The notes beneath the pieces are model-generated. The model saw nothing but the letters and a program-made list of their open reading frames with translations. It searched no databases and was not told the origin of the DNA. DNA of 47,417 nt from JAJKIV01 sp036274195. GTDB lineage: Bacteria > Gemmatimonadota > Gemmatimonadetes > Gemmatimonadales > Gemmatimonadaceae. The position numbers and the translations under genes are program-made. The stretch is from positions 1 to 47,417 of the forward strand of contig DASUGD010000037.1 of assembly GCA_036274195.1 (NCBI GenBank). The letters are read 5' to 3'. This document shows, one piece after another, positions 7,156 through 16,237 of this stretch; positions within the stretch are counted from its first letter, which is position 1; every line of letters begins with the position of its first letter.

Positions 7156-9816
7156 TCACTCGCTCCTCAACGCCTCCAGCGGATCCACACGCACGGCACG
7201 GCGAGCCGGCGCGAGGCACGCTGCGAGCACGACGGCGAGCAGTACGCCCGCCACGCCCACGAACGTGACTACATCGGTCGGCTTGACGCCGTAGAGCAGA
7301 CTCGTCAACACCTTGCCTAACGCCGCAGCACCGAGCAGCCCGAGCGTGAGTCCGGCAGCCGCGGCACCCATGCCCTGGCGCACGACTATGCCGAACACGT
7401 TCCGCGGTTGTGCACCGAGCGCGACACGCACACCGATCTCGCGCGTGCGTGCCGCGACCGAGTACGCCATCACCCCATAGACCCCGACCGCCGCCAGCAC
7501 GAGGGCCAACACGGCAAACGCCGCCATGAGCTGCATCGGCAACCGGCGATCCGTAAGGCCCTGGGCCCGCACCTGCTTCATGGAGTAGGCATCGGACACC
7601 GGGATCGTCGGGTCGATCGCCCGCACTTCTCGGCGCACGGCGGGCAGCATGGACGCCGGGTCGGTGGTCGTCCGCATGACGATGGCCATGCCGCCCCAAT
7701 GGTCCTGGCGGCTCGGCACGTATGCGGTCGGGCGGGATTCTCCGTCCACACCCATGCGGACATCGCCGACGATCCCGACTACCGTCATCCACGGATCGTT
7801 AGGGTTCGGCCCCAGCCGCACGCGCGCCCCGATCGGATCGCCGGCAGGCCAGTACGCGCGCGCCGCCGATTCGCTGAGGATTACGACGGGTGGTGCATCC
7901 TTGTGATCCTGCGGGCCAAACGCGCGGCCGCGCTCGAGCGGTACGCCCATGGCCTTGAACAGGTTGTCGGACACGGGCTGATACCCCACCTCCGGCAATC
8001 TCCCTTCCGGCTGCGGCCGCCCGTCGATGGCGAGTGACGCCATGGCCCCGCCGCGCATCGGAATGTTTCCCGACCCACCAACTGCCACCACGCCGGGCAA
8101 TGCCGCGAGCCGCGTGTAGAGCGCGTCGAAGAATTGATCCTGCGCGGCCGCGCTGTCATATCGAGCGCCGGCGAGCATGAGCTCGAACGTCAACGTCGAC
8201 TCGATCGAGTATCCGAGGTCGCGCTTCTGCAGCCCGACGAGACTTCGCACGAGCAGACCCGCGCCGACGAGCAGCATGACCGCCAACGCCAACTGTCCGG
8301 TGACGAGCGCCGTTCGCATCCGGTGTCGGCTTACGCCGCTGCTCGTGCCTCGCCCGGACTCCTTGAGCGCGAGCTGGATGCCCCGCGAGGCCGCGAGCGC
8401 CGGGATGAGCCCGAACACCACGCCACTCGCGATCGAGACAGCGAGCGCGGTCAGGAGCACCGTGGCATCCACGGTCACCTGGCTGGCGGCCGGCAACCGG
8501 TCGCCCGCCGAGGCCACGAGCGCCCGCGTCCCCCAGAGAGCGACCGCGAGGCCGACCGCACCACCGCCCACCGCCAGCACGAGGCTTTCCGTCATCATCT
8601 GGCGCACGAGCCGAGCGCGTCCGGCACCTAACGCGGCGCGGACCGCGAGCTCCTGGCGGCGCGACACGGCCCGCGAGAGTAGCATGCCGGCGACGTTCGC
8701 GCAGGCGATGAGCAGCACGAGCAGCGACGCCCCGAGCAGCACGAGCAGTGCAGGGCGGGTGTCGCCAACCACGGCGTCGCGCATGCCGACGGTGGCAACG
8801 GTCATGTTGGAGTTGGACTGCGGGAAGTCGCGCTCCAGCTGCGCCATGATGCCCTTCAATTCCGTACCGGCCCGGGTGACGGTTGTACCGGGGCGGAGCT
8901 TCCCGACGACGCCCAGGTAATGGAACTTTCGTGTGCGGTTGACGTCCCGCAGCACCGGCGTGAGGTCGAGGGGCGTGAAGATCTCGGCCTCGGCCATCGT
9001 CGGGAAGAAGAACGTGGGCGGCAGCACGCCGATAACCGTGGTCGATCGCCCACTGATGTTGACGGCCTTCCCGACGATCGTGCTGTCGCTCCCGAACACC
9101 CGGCGCCAGGCGCCGAAGCCGAGCACGATCGTCGGGTTGACGCCTGACGAGTCCTCACCCACCGCAAAGATTCGCCCGAGGTATGGGCGCACGCCGAGCG
9201 CCTTGAGGACGTTCGCGTCCACGCGTGCGCCGGACAAACGAACGGGGTCACCGCTGCCGATGTACGTCCCGCCGCCCCAGGCGAACGCGCCTAACGCCGA
9301 GAAGGAACGTTGACGGGTGCGCAGATCGATGAAATCGCCGGCCGAGAGCTGGCTCCGATCGACGCCGGAATCCCTGTGAGCGCCCCAGACGCGTACGAGC
9401 CGGTCCGGGTTGCCGTACGGCAGGTCGCGCAGCAGGAGGCCGTTCACGACGCTGAAGATGGCCGTGTTGGCGCCGATACCTAACGCGAGCGTGAGGACCG
9501 CGATCGCCGCGAACCCGGGCGACCGGCGGAACGTTCGCCAACTGTGCGCCATGTCCTGCCGCAGCTCGGCGACGAGATCGGTCCGGCGTTCCTCTCGACG
9601 GCTCATGGCGTCCTCCGCCAGGCAATAACGTTTGGTGTATTCCACATCGCCGAACTCGCGCACCGCCTCGCGCCTCGCATCGGCGTCGGTCATGCCCTGC
9701 TCCACCAGCTCACGCGTACGCATGTCGAAGTAGAACTTGAGCTCCTCGTCGAGATCGGCGCGAAGGCGCGACGATGACCGCCACGGGAACCGCAGATAGC
9801 GACGTGGCCGACCCAT
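7156..9816 (-). CDS. ADOP-type ABC transporter permease
   Basis: An 886-residue MacB/FtsX-type permease of the acidobacterial duplicated orphan permease class. The order is: a soluble prefix (about 1-80) with DLDEELKFYFDMRTRELVEQ; TM1 (about 90-115, 'FAAIAVLTLALGIGANTAIFSVV'); a MacB-like periplasmic domain; a three-helix membrane block (about 365-480) with the 'ACANVAGMLLSRAVSRRQELAVRAALGAGRARL' FtsX signature; a second periplasmic domain; and a closing three-helix block with RTREIGVRVALGAQPRNVF. There is no ATPase gene nearby. The ATG overlaps the PadR stop (TAATG), so translation is coupled. This decides the start over longer upstream frames. It holds three CGTTAGGC-type sites read as Leu-Gly codons. 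The substrate is unknown. Confidence 0.93.
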   Translation of the reverse strand: MGRPRRYLRFPWRSSSRLRADLDEELKFYFDMRTRELVEQGMTDADARREAVREFGDVEYTKRYCLAEDAMSRREERRTDLVAELRQDMAHSWRTFRRSPGFAAIAVLTLALGIGANTAIFSVVNGLLLRDLPYGNPDRLVRVWGAHRDSGVDRSQLSAGDFIDLRTRQRSFSALGAFAWGGGTYIGSGDPVRLSGARVDANVLKALGVRPYLGRIFAVGEDSSGVNPTIVLGFGAWRRVFGSDSTIVGKAVNISGRSTTVIGVLPPTFFFPTMAEAEIFTPLDLTPVLRDVNRTRKFHYLGVVGKLRPGTTVTRAGTELKGIMAQLERDFPQSNSNMTVATVGMRDAVVGDTRPALLVLLGASLLVLLIACANVAGMLLSRAVSRRQELAVRAALGAGRARLVRQMMTESLVLAVGGGAVGLAVALWGTRALVASAGDRLPAASQVTVDATVLLTALAVSIASGVVFGLIPALAASRGIQLALKESGRGTSSGVSRHRMRTALVTGQLALAVMLLVGAGLLVRSLVGLQKRDLGYSIESTLTFELMLAGARYDSAAAQDQFFDALYTRLAALPGVVAVGGSGNIPMRGGAMASLAIDGRPQPEGRLPEVGYQPVSDNLFKAMGVPLERGRAFGPQDHKDAPPVVILSESAARAYWPAGDPIGARVRLGPNPNDPWMTVVGIVGDVRMGVDGESRPTAYVPSRQDHWGGMAIVMRTTTDPASMLPAVRREVRAIDPTIPVSDAYSMKQVRAQGLTDRRLPMQLMAAFAVLALVLAAVGVYGVMAYSVAARTREIGVRVALGAQPRNVFGIVVRQGMGAAAAGLTLGLLGAAALGKVLTSLLYGVKPTDVVTFVGVAGVLLAVVLAACLAPARRAVRVDPLEALRSE

Positions 9817-10148
9817 TACACGGGCTCCAGCACCTTGAACACCGCCTCCGCATAGCTGCGCCACGTTGCGGTTTCCTCGCGCAGTTGCCGTCGGCCCTCT
9901 GCGGTGAGGGAGTAGTACTTCGCCCGCCGATTGTTCTCGGAGAGGCCCCACTCGGCCCGGATCCACTTCTTGCGCTCGAGACGGTGTAGCGCCTGATAGA
10001 GCGCCGCGCTCTCGATGGTCAGCACGCCTTCGGTGCGCTGGCGGATGAAGCGCGCCACGCCGTAGCCGTGCATGGGCTCCCACGCGAGCGTGCGGAGGAT
10101 GAGGACGTCGACGGTGCCCTGGAGCAGGTCGATCGGTGGCTTCGTCAT
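9816..10148 (-). CDS. PadR-family transcriptional regulator
   Basis: A 110-residue winged-helix repressor of the short PadR class. It opens with PPIDLLQGTVDVLILRTLAW, followed by the wing region 'ESAALYQALHRLERKKWIRAEWGLSENNRRAKYYSLT' and a short C-terminal helix ending in FKVLEPV. PadR proteins of this type are the usual partners of ADOP permeases. The stop and the permease start share a base (TAATG), so the two form one operon, and the regulator probably controls its own cassette. A second copy of the same arrangement is at 27810-28148; the two PadR proteins are close relatives. Confidence 0.95.
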   Translation of the reverse strand: MTKPPIDLLQGTVDVLILRTLAWEPMHGYGVARFIRQRTEGVLTIESAALYQALHRLERKKWIRAEWGLSENNRRAKYYSLTAEGRRQLREETATWRSYAEAVFKVLEPV

Positions 10149-10213
10149 GCGCTTCCAGTAAGCATGTGACTGGAAGGATGGGATCGGGTGCTGCTGACGG
10201 TCAATACTGGTCT

Positions 10214-10308
10214 GGGCGACTGGTGACTGGCGGGCTGGCGACTGCCGCCTCTTAGCCGTCGCCCCTCGCCCGTCCCCGCCAGTCGCCAGTCGCCAGTCGC
10301 CAGTCGCC
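10214..10308. repeat. paired heptanucleotide array (AGTCGCC)
   Basis: The left arm 10214-10244 is built of GGCGACT/GGTGACT units. The right arm 10280-10308 is four perfect AGTCGCC heptads. The arms are complementary and would form a long hairpin. The array lies a few bases past the TAG of the DUF1111 gene on the minus strand, as for the array at 7051. Confidence 0.85.
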
Positions 10309-10313
10309 TGCCT

Positions 10314-11753
10314 CTATAGCGATTCGAGGAACTTTACAAGCGCCGCGCGTGCATTCGGCGAGAGCTTGACCACCGCGTCGCGCGATTTCTTCGCCTCGCC
10401 ACCGTGCCAGAGTACCGCTTCCAGGAGTCCGCGCGCGCGGCCGTCGTGCAGGAAGTTCGAGTGGCCGTTCACCGTTTGCACGAGGCCGATGCCCCAGAGC
10501 GGCGGTGTGCGCCATTCCCGGCCATTCGCCTGGAAGTCCGGGCGGCCGTCGGCGAGGTCGGCCCCCATGTCGTGCAGCAGGAGGTCCGTGTACGGGTGGA
10601 TCACCTGGTTCGCCACCGAGGGTACGCCCGCGAGAGTCCCGGTCGTGACCGTTGGGGTGTGACAGCCAGCGCAGCCGACCTGGTAGAAGACCGCCTCCCC
10701 CTGCGTCGCCTGGGCGTCATCGAGGTTGCGCCGGGCCGGGACGCCTAACGTCTGCATGTAGCGGGCGACCGCGAGCACCACGTCGCTGCTGACCTCGGGC
10801 GCGTGTGGCGCGCATTCCGGTCGATCGCCCTCACACGACTCCGCCGGGAACATCGGCGATGTCACGCCCATGTCGCCGTTGTAGGCCCCAGCCGTCTGCT
10901 GGACGACATTCGGCACTCCCGCCTTCCAGCCGAAGCGGCCGATGGCGGTCCGGTTCGCCGCCGCGTCCCAGACCCGGTTCGCCACCCCGGAGATGCCATC
11001 GCGGTTGACGTCATTCGGGTCTTCGTTCGCGAGGATCGTCGCCTCCGGAATGGCCTCGAGGAGGCCAAGCCCGAAATTGAACGGCGCCACGCGCGGGCTG
11101 AACAGCATTTTCTTCGACAGCTCTTCATAGCTCCCGTAGAACGAGTAGCTCGGGACGCGGAGTGAGTACGGCGTTCCATCGGCGAAGGTGCCTCCGACTT
11201 CCGTGTAGGTGATGGACACGCTCGCTTCCGGCGCGACGCCGGGGATGGCGCGCAGCTGCAGCTGCCCGCCGTACCCCGGCACCGGCCTCGGCGCTCCGGT
11301 CGTCGGGTCGCGACCGGGATAGCTGATGCGAACGAGGAACGACTCGGCTATCTCGTTAGGTCCGGGCGGGCGTCCCCGGCCGTCGCCGCCGTGACACCCT
11401 TCGCACGACACGTTGTCGAACACGGGGCCCAGGCCGTTGTGGTCCGACGCGGGGTCGTTGACGGTGAAGGCGTCCTCGAACTGCTCGTCGCCTTCCTCGT
11501 GGAGGTTGAACTCGTCGGTGCCCCCTTTGACGTTCGGCGACATGAGGGAGAACGCCGCGCTGGTCGCGTCGAAGACCGTCGTCTTGCCCCCGGAGGAATC
11601 CGTGTGGGCCTTCGGGTCGGGCACCATGGCGAGGGCGACGCCTGTTGGCGCTGCGGTGGTTGGCGCCGTGGGGGGGAGCGTGCTGTCGTCGCTGCACGCG
11701 GCGAGGGCTGCCACTGCCAGCAGGCAGCCGGTGGAGCGAGTGGCCGGATGCAT
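10314..11753 (-). CDS. di-heme c-type cytochrome lipoprotein, DUF1111 (thiol oxidoreductase-like)
   Basis: A 479-residue exported protein starting at ATG 11753, preceded by a good AAGGAGAGG ribosome site 7 bp away. The signal is a lipoprotein type (LLAVAALAAC, lipid Cys, then SDDST). Two c-type heme sites are visible: CEGCH near residue 117 and CAGCH near residue 361. Family stretches include 'FGWKAGVPNVVQQ', 'NEDPNDVNRDGISG' and 'EWRTPPLWGIGL'. These match the DUF1111 di-heme oxidoredictase family, often called thiol oxidoreductase and distantly like MauG/CcpA. It would act in the periplasm in electron transfer. An imelysin-type partner, common for this family elsewhere, is absent here. Confidence 0.88.
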   Translation of the reverse strand: MHPATRSTGCLLAVAALAACSDDSTLPPTAPTTAAPTGVALAMVPDPKAHTDSSGGKTTVFDATSAAFSLMSPNVKGGTDEFNLHEEGDEQFEDAFTVNDPASDHNGLGPVFDNVSCEGCHGGDGRGRPPGPNEIAESFLVRISYPGRDPTTGAPRPVPGYGGQLQLRAIPGVAPEASVSITYTEVGGTFADGTPYSLRVPSYSFYGSYEELSKKMLFSPRVAPFNFGLGLLEAIPEATILANEDPNDVNRDGISGVANRVWDAAANRTAIGRFGWKAGVPNVVQQTAGAYNGDMGVTSPMFPAESCEGDRPECAPHAPEVSSDVVLAVARYMQTLGVPARRNLDDAQATQGEAVFYQVGCAGCHTPTVTTGTLAGVPSVANQVIHPYTDLLLHDMGADLADGRPDFQANGREWRTPPLWGIGLVQTVNGHSNFLHDGRARGLLEAVLWHGGEAKKSRDAVVKLSPNARAALVKFLESL

Positions 11754-12164
11754 AAGCCTCTCCTTGATGCTGGGCGGCGCGGCCTCGGCGCGCACGCCGC
11801 CGTCGGGGAGCGGACGCCAGAGCGGGAACTCCGGCGCGGGCCCCTGATGCGAGCGATCCTAACGCGATCACTGCGGGAGCGCGGAAGGTGCGCCGGTCGG
11901 AATCGGCTCGCGGTGACGGGCATCACCAACCGGCTGTCGCGGCGACAACATGCCGCCTAACGACCGGACGCAAGCCCGAGCCCGTTTGGCTGACCGGTTA
12001 AAACCCGCTTCCGGCCCGGCGGAATGCGGTCTTTCGCGGAGTGAGACATGACCCTAACGTGGCGCGCGACCAGCATCATGCCGGCGCGCCAGATGCGCGC
12101 GGGCCGTGCTCGCGTCCCGCCAGTCGTCGGCCGGGGCCGCGGTGAATCGTGCGTGCGTCTGTCG
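11754..12164. other. intergenic region, 411 bp
   Basis: This lies upstream of the DUF1111 gene and downstream of the APC permease gene, both on the minus strand. It holds one exact octamer (11955-11962) and two one-off copies (11857, 12052). I see no convincing small gene and no classical terminator. Confidence 0.5.
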
Positions 12165-13601
12165 TTAGGCGCTCGGCCGGCTGCGCGCGCCCCGCGCACG
12201 CCAGTAGATCGCGCCACCGAGCGCGACGAACGCCCCCGCGCCACCGATCACCTTCGCCCCGAACGCGAACCGGCTCGGCGCATCCGCCGGCGGAATCGAC
12301 GCCACCACCATCGCGAACACCGTGATCGCCAGCCCGCTCACGCCCGCGAGCGTCGCACCCACACGACCGCCAGGCAGCTGCCCCTCCCCCGACGCCGCCC
12401 GCGCCTGCCGCAACAGACAGAGAAAGAGATAGATGTACGGGATGAAGTACACGAGCAGCTGCGTGTCCAGCAGCACGAGATACGCCTGCTCCACCGTCGA
12501 GCCCTTCCCGAGCTGCGAGACCCCCAGAAAAACCGTCGCCAGCGCCGCCTGCACGAGAATCGCGACGTACGGCGTCCGCCACCTGGGATGCACCTTCCCG
12601 AACGCCGGCGGGAAATACCGATCCAGCCCGATCACGAACGCGACACGTGCCGGCCCGGAAAGCCACGCGCCCACACCCGCCACGTTGCTCACGGTATAGA
12701 GCACCGCCGCCACCGGCGCCATCCACACGAGCGCCGGCGACGCCGCCGCGCTCCCCGCGCTGATCGCCTGCAGAAACCCCGACACGATGTTGATGTCCCT
12801 GGTGGGCACCAGCCACAACACCGACAGCGTGCCGAGCACGTACGCCACCGCCACGAGCGGAGCGGAGATCACGATCGCCCGCGGGAGATCCCGCTTCGGG
12901 TTCGCCGTCTCCTCACCCATCGTCGACGACAGCTCGAGTCCAGCGAACGCGAACGCGATCGACGCCCAGAGGTTGAGCGTCGAGAGGTCCGTGACGTCCG
13001 GCACCACGGTCGCAGCCGTCAGCGCATTCGCGCTGGGATGCAGAACCATCGCGACCACACCGAGCAGGATCAGCATGAGACCCGGCACGTACGTGGACAC
13101 GCCGCCGACGTTATGCAGCCACTTCGCCGTCCCGAGCCCCACGATGTTCAGGGCGGCCGCGATCCACAGCGCCGCCAGCGACACCGACAGCACGTACGGC
13201 CAGCTCCCGCCTAACGTGGTACCGCCCTTCCCGATCGCGTACGTCGCGATCACCGCCGTCGAGATCAGCAGGTTGGGGTAATACAGCACGTTGTTGACCC
13301 AGTAACACCAGCCGCACAGGAACCCGTTCCACTCGCCATAGCTCCGCCGCGTCCACGCGTACACGCCGCCTTCCTCCGGGAACCGCGAGGCCAGCGCGAT
13401 GACGGCGATGCCCTGCGGGATGAAAAAGAGCAGCGCCGCGCCCAGCCACAGCACGAGCGAGCTTGGCCCCGCTTTCGCCGACGTCGCGACCCACCGCAGC
13501 CCGAGCACGGCGAGCACGTTGAACAGCACGAGATCCCCGAGTCGCAGGACGCGCTTGAGCTCGTGGGTGGTGCCAGTCCCGGCGTCGGTGGTCGCAGTCA
13601 T
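12165..13601 (-). CDS. APC-superfamily amino acid permease
   Basis: A 478-residue inner-membrane transporter. After a short polar start it shows about 12 hydrophobic segments. The APC hallmarks are present: 'VLFNVLAVLGLRWVA' in the first helix, 'SRFPEEGGVYAWTRRSYGEWNGFLCGW' (helices 2-3), 'AFAFAGLELSSTMGEETANPKRDLPRAI' in the helix 6 region, and GLDRYFPPAFGKVHPRWRTP before helix 9. It should move amino acids by proton symport or exchange; the specificity is not readable. The stop TAA is itself part of a CGTTAGGC octamer (12163-12170). No obvious operon partner. Confidence 0.92.
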   Translation of the reverse strand: MTATTDAGTGTTHELKRVLRLGDLVLFNVLAVLGLRWVATSAKAGPSSLVLWLGAALLFFIPQGIAVIALASRFPEEGGVYAWTRRSYGEWNGFLCGWCYWVNNVLYYPNLLISTAVIATYAIGKGGTTLGGSWPYVLSVSLAALWIAAALNIVGLGTAKWLHNVGGVSTYVPGLMLILLGVVAMVLHPSANALTAATVVPDVTDLSTLNLWASIAFAFAGLELSSTMGEETANPKRDLPRAIVISAPLVAVAYVLGTLSVLWLVPTRDINIVSGFLQAISAGSAAASPALVWMAPVAAVLYTVSNVAGVGAWLSGPARVAFVIGLDRYFPPAFGKVHPRWRTPYVAILVQAALATVFLGVSQLGKGSTVEQAYLVLLDTQLLVYFIPYIYLFLCLLRQARAASGEGQLPGGRVGATLAGVSGLAITVFAMVVASIPPADAPSRFAFGAKVIGGAGAFVALGGAIYWRARGARSRPSA

Positions 13602-13752
13602 AGAGGTGGTTGAAGTGGGATACCAGTCACCGCGAAATTAAGGCGCAGGCCGCCAAACTTGTCCGGGCCACGCGACCCAACTGGCCCTTGTCGTGTATGA
13701 CCCCGGAGCGCTTCATGCGCTTCGGATTTCAACGACTTCCCTGGATACCTCC

Positions 13753-15738
13753 ATGCAAGCTTTCTCCCGCGTCACGGGCGTCGTGCTCGCGACCGCCGCG
13801 CTCGCGTTGCCGGGCCGCGCGCAAGGACCCACCGCCCGCCCCGCGTTCGACACCACCGGCGTGGCCGACACGTCCATGTTCGCGCCGCTCACGCTCCCCT
13901 CACCCAACATCTACCGCACCGGCTCCGGTGCTCCCGGTCCCAGGTACTGGCAGAACCGCGCCGACTACGACATCGAGGCAACCCTCGACACCGCGAAGAC
14001 CACGCTCTCGGGCAAGCTTCGACTCCGCTACACCAACAACTCGCCCGATACGCTGCACTTCATCTGGATGCAGATGGAGCAGAACGCCTTCAAGGACAAG
14101 TCGCTCAACTCGTTGATCTTTCCGCAGGAGTCGCGTTTCGGCGCCCGCGGGTTCGAGGGCGGCGACATCGTGGAGCACTTCGACCAGATCTCCACGCGCG
14201 GGGGCCCACCAGCGAAGACCGCCCTCAAAACGCGCGTCGAAGGCACGATGATGAAGGTCGACCTGGCCGAGCCCCTCGCGCCAGGGAAGACCACCACCTT
14301 CGATGTCGCCTGGCACTTCCTCGTTCCGGAACACGGCGCCGACCGCATGGGCCACGACGGCCCGCTCTACGAGCTCGCCCAGTGGTACCCCCGCGTCGCC
14401 GTCTACGACGACGTCCGCGGCTGGAACACCGAACCGTACCTCGGTCAGGGAGAGTTCTACCTGGAATACGGCGACTTCGATTACGCCGTGACTGTCCCGG
14501 CGGGCTACATCGTGGCGGGCACCGGTGAGCTGACGAACCCGCGCGAAGTGCTCACCGCAACGCAGATCGCGCGTCTGGCCAAAGCCGCGAAGAGCGACTC
14601 CACCGTCCAGATCATCTCGGCCGCCGAGATCCAGAACGGAGCCGCGCGACCGAAGAAGAGCGGCATGCTGACGTGGAAGTTCCACGCGAAGAACGTCCGC
14701 GACGTCGCGTGGGGCGCGAGTCCCGACTTTATCTGGGATGCGTCGAGCTGGAAGGGCAAGATGGCAAACGCATTCTATCGCCCGACCGCCGTCGACACGT
14801 GGAAGGACGCCGCCGACATGTCGCGCATGTCGATCATGGAGTACTCCGAGCGCTGGCTCGAGTATCCATACCCGCAGATCACGGCGATCGAAGGCCCGAT
14901 CAGCGGCATGGAGTACCCGATGGTCGCGATGGAGAACAAGAGCAAGGACAAGTACGACCTGTACAACGTGGTCACGCACGAGATCGGGCACATGTGGTTC
15001 CCGATGATCGTGGGCTCGAACGAGCGCATGCACATGTGGCAGGATGAGGGCTTCAATACGTTCATCAACACGTTCTCCGAGGCGCGACGGTATCCGGAGA
15101 AGGGCGACCAGATGGCGCGCGCGTTAGGCGAGCGCGAGTACGTCGAGGGCGCGATGAAGCAGAACGTGGACGGCCCGGTCGAGGTGAACCCCGACCGCAT
15201 CAACCCGGCGCTGCTCGGCCTCGAGGCCTATGTGAAGCCCAGCGTCGGGCTTCAGCTCCTGCGCCAGGAGATCATGGGCCCCGCCGCGTTCGACGACGCG
15301 TTCCGAACGTACGCCCGGCGATGGGCGTTCAAGCATCCCACGCCGGCCGACTTCTTCCGCACGATGGAAGACGTGGGCGGCCGCCGGCTCGACTGGTTCT
15401 GGCGCGAGTGGTTCCTCGAGAACCCGCACTTCGACCAGGCGATCGACACGGTGGTCACGAAGGTCACGGGCGACACGATGGACGTGGCGGTGATGTACGG
15501 CAACCGAGCCCGCGGCGTGCTTCCCATCCACGCGCGCTTCACGTTCAGCGATGGATCGGCCGAAAATTACGACTATCCTGCCGAGGTGTGGAGCACGAAC
15601 ACCGTGCACTACGTTAGGCGGTACCGGTTCGTCGGGAAGAAGCTGACCGGCATCGAGCTCGATCCGGAGAAGCGGCTCGTGGACCTGAATCGCGACAACA
15701 ACGCGTGGGGAAACGTCGCCAAGAAACCTGTCTCCTAG
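13753..15738 (+). CDS. M1-family metallopeptidase (aminopeptidase)
   Basis: A 661-residue zinc peptidase with an N-terminal signal peptide (VTGVVLATAALALPGRAQG), so it acts outside the cytoplasm. The start at ATG 13753 is chosen because the signal follows directly; a longer frame opens at 13693. The N-terminal beta domain is followed by the substrate loop 'SGMEYPMVAMEN' (in place of classical GAMEN). The zinc site is HEIGH (409-413) with the third ligand Glu432, giving HExxH-x18-E. W415 and the DEGFN motif follow. All catalytic residues are present. It should remove N-terminal residues from peptides. It carries two octamer copies (Leu-Gly at 15122, Val-Arg at 15612). A heptad hairpin follows the stop. 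Confidence 0.92.
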   Translation: MQAFSRVTGVVLATAALALPGRAQGPTARPAFDTTGVADTSMFAPLTLPSPNIYRTGSGAPGPRYWQNRADYDIEATLDTAKTTLSGKLRLRYTNNSPDTLHFIWMQMEQNAFKDKSLNSLIFPQESRFGARGFEGGDIVEHFDQISTRGGPPAKTALKTRVEGTMMKVDLAEPLAPGKTTTFDVAWHFLVPEHGADRMGHDGPLYELAQWYPRVAVYDDVRGWNTEPYLGQGEFYLEYGDFDYAVTVPAGYIVAGTGELTNPREVLTATQIARLAKAAKSDSTVQIISAAEIQNGAARPKKSGMLTWKFHAKNVRDVAWGASPDFIWDASSWKGKMANAFYRPTAVDTWKDAADMSRMSIMEYSERWLEYPYPQITAIEGPISGMEYPMVAMENKSKDKYDLYNVVTHEIGHMWFPMIVGSNERMHMWQDEGFNTFINTFSEARRYPEKGDQMARALGEREYVEGAMKQNVDGPVEVNPDRINPALLGLEAYVKPSVGLQLLRQEIMGPAAFDDAFRTYARRWAFKHPTPADFFRTMEDVGGRRLDWFWREWFLENPHFDQAIDTVVTKVTGDTMDVAVMYGNRARGVLPIHARFTFSDGSAENYDYPAEVWSTNTVHYVRRYRFVGKKLTGIELDPEKRLVDLNRDNNAWGNVAKKPVS

Positions 15739-15786
15739 CGCAACGAGCCGCGTGAGATGGCAGTGGCGGGCGAACTGAAGCCGGCG

Positions 15787-15857
15787 GTTGGCGGTGGGCA
15801 GTGTGGAGCGGGCAGAGAACGCATCCGTCGTCTGCCCACTGCACACTGCCCGCCGCC
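15787..15857. repeat. paired heptanucleotide array (CACTGCC)
   Basis: The left arm GGCGGTGGGCAGTGTG near 15791-15806 is matched by a right arm 15832-15857 containing CTGCCCACTGCACACTGCC. The arms pair over most of their length and would form a stem-loop about 50 bp after the M1 peptidase stop. Confidence 0.75.
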
Positions 15858-15956
15858 GACTTCCATTCGCTGCCTACTGCCGTCTGGCTCAGTAGTGATC
15901 AAGGTCACAATGGTCACCGCGCGGGCCTAGACTCGCCGGCCAGGAGACACGACGCG

Positions 15957-16001
15957 ATGACGCAAGATTCGACTCGCGCCAGTCGCGACGCGTTGCTATA
16001 G
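15957..16001 (+). CDS. possible 14-residue leader peptide upstream of ftsH
   Basis: ATG 15957 opens MTQDSTRASRDALL and ends at TAG 16001. A clear AGGAG lies upstream (about 15942-15946), 10 bp from the ATG. Thirteen bases after the stop a perfect intrinsic terminator begins (16015-16050), and ftsH starts 190 bp further on. The order ribosome site, mini-gene, terminator, main gene is that of an attenuated leader. I cannot show that it is translated. Ser, Thr, Asp and Arg dominate, with no run of a single regulatory amino acid. Confidence 0.3.
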   Translation: MTQDSTRASRDALL

Positions 16002-16014
16002 TTGAGATGTTGAC

Positions 16015-16050
16015 GGCGGCCGCTCAGACGTACCGCGGCCGCCTTTTTTT
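16015..16050 (+). terminator. strong intrinsic terminator upstream of ftsH
   Basis: A perfect 9-bp GC stem (GGCGGCCGC at 16015-16023 with GCGGCCGCC at 16035-16043), an 11-nt loop, then seven T residues (16044-16050). It lies 276 bp after the M1 peptidase stop and 187 bp before the ftsH ATG. It either ends a short leader or sRNA transcript or insulates ftsH from the gene upstream. Confidence 0.85.
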
Positions 16051-16237
16051 CGACCCTGCGCCGGCTCAGTCAACCGGCGCCATGGTCGTTTGGGGTGACC
16101 GAAGAACGCCAGATTCGGGTCGCCTTTTTCCGTTCACTAATAGTTGTGACGGCGCCATCTGCGCGTCGTCGTCTCGGGACAACGAGCCGCGTCTCGCACT
16201 CCGCGCGAATGCGACTCATCTCCCGCTGGTTTCACGC

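Noticed and set aside
12048..13214. Long open frame opposite the APC permease gene, Arg- and His-rich
   Set aside because: It lies antisense to a clear transporter gene, has a composition typical of the reverse strand of GC-rich genes and shows no domain.
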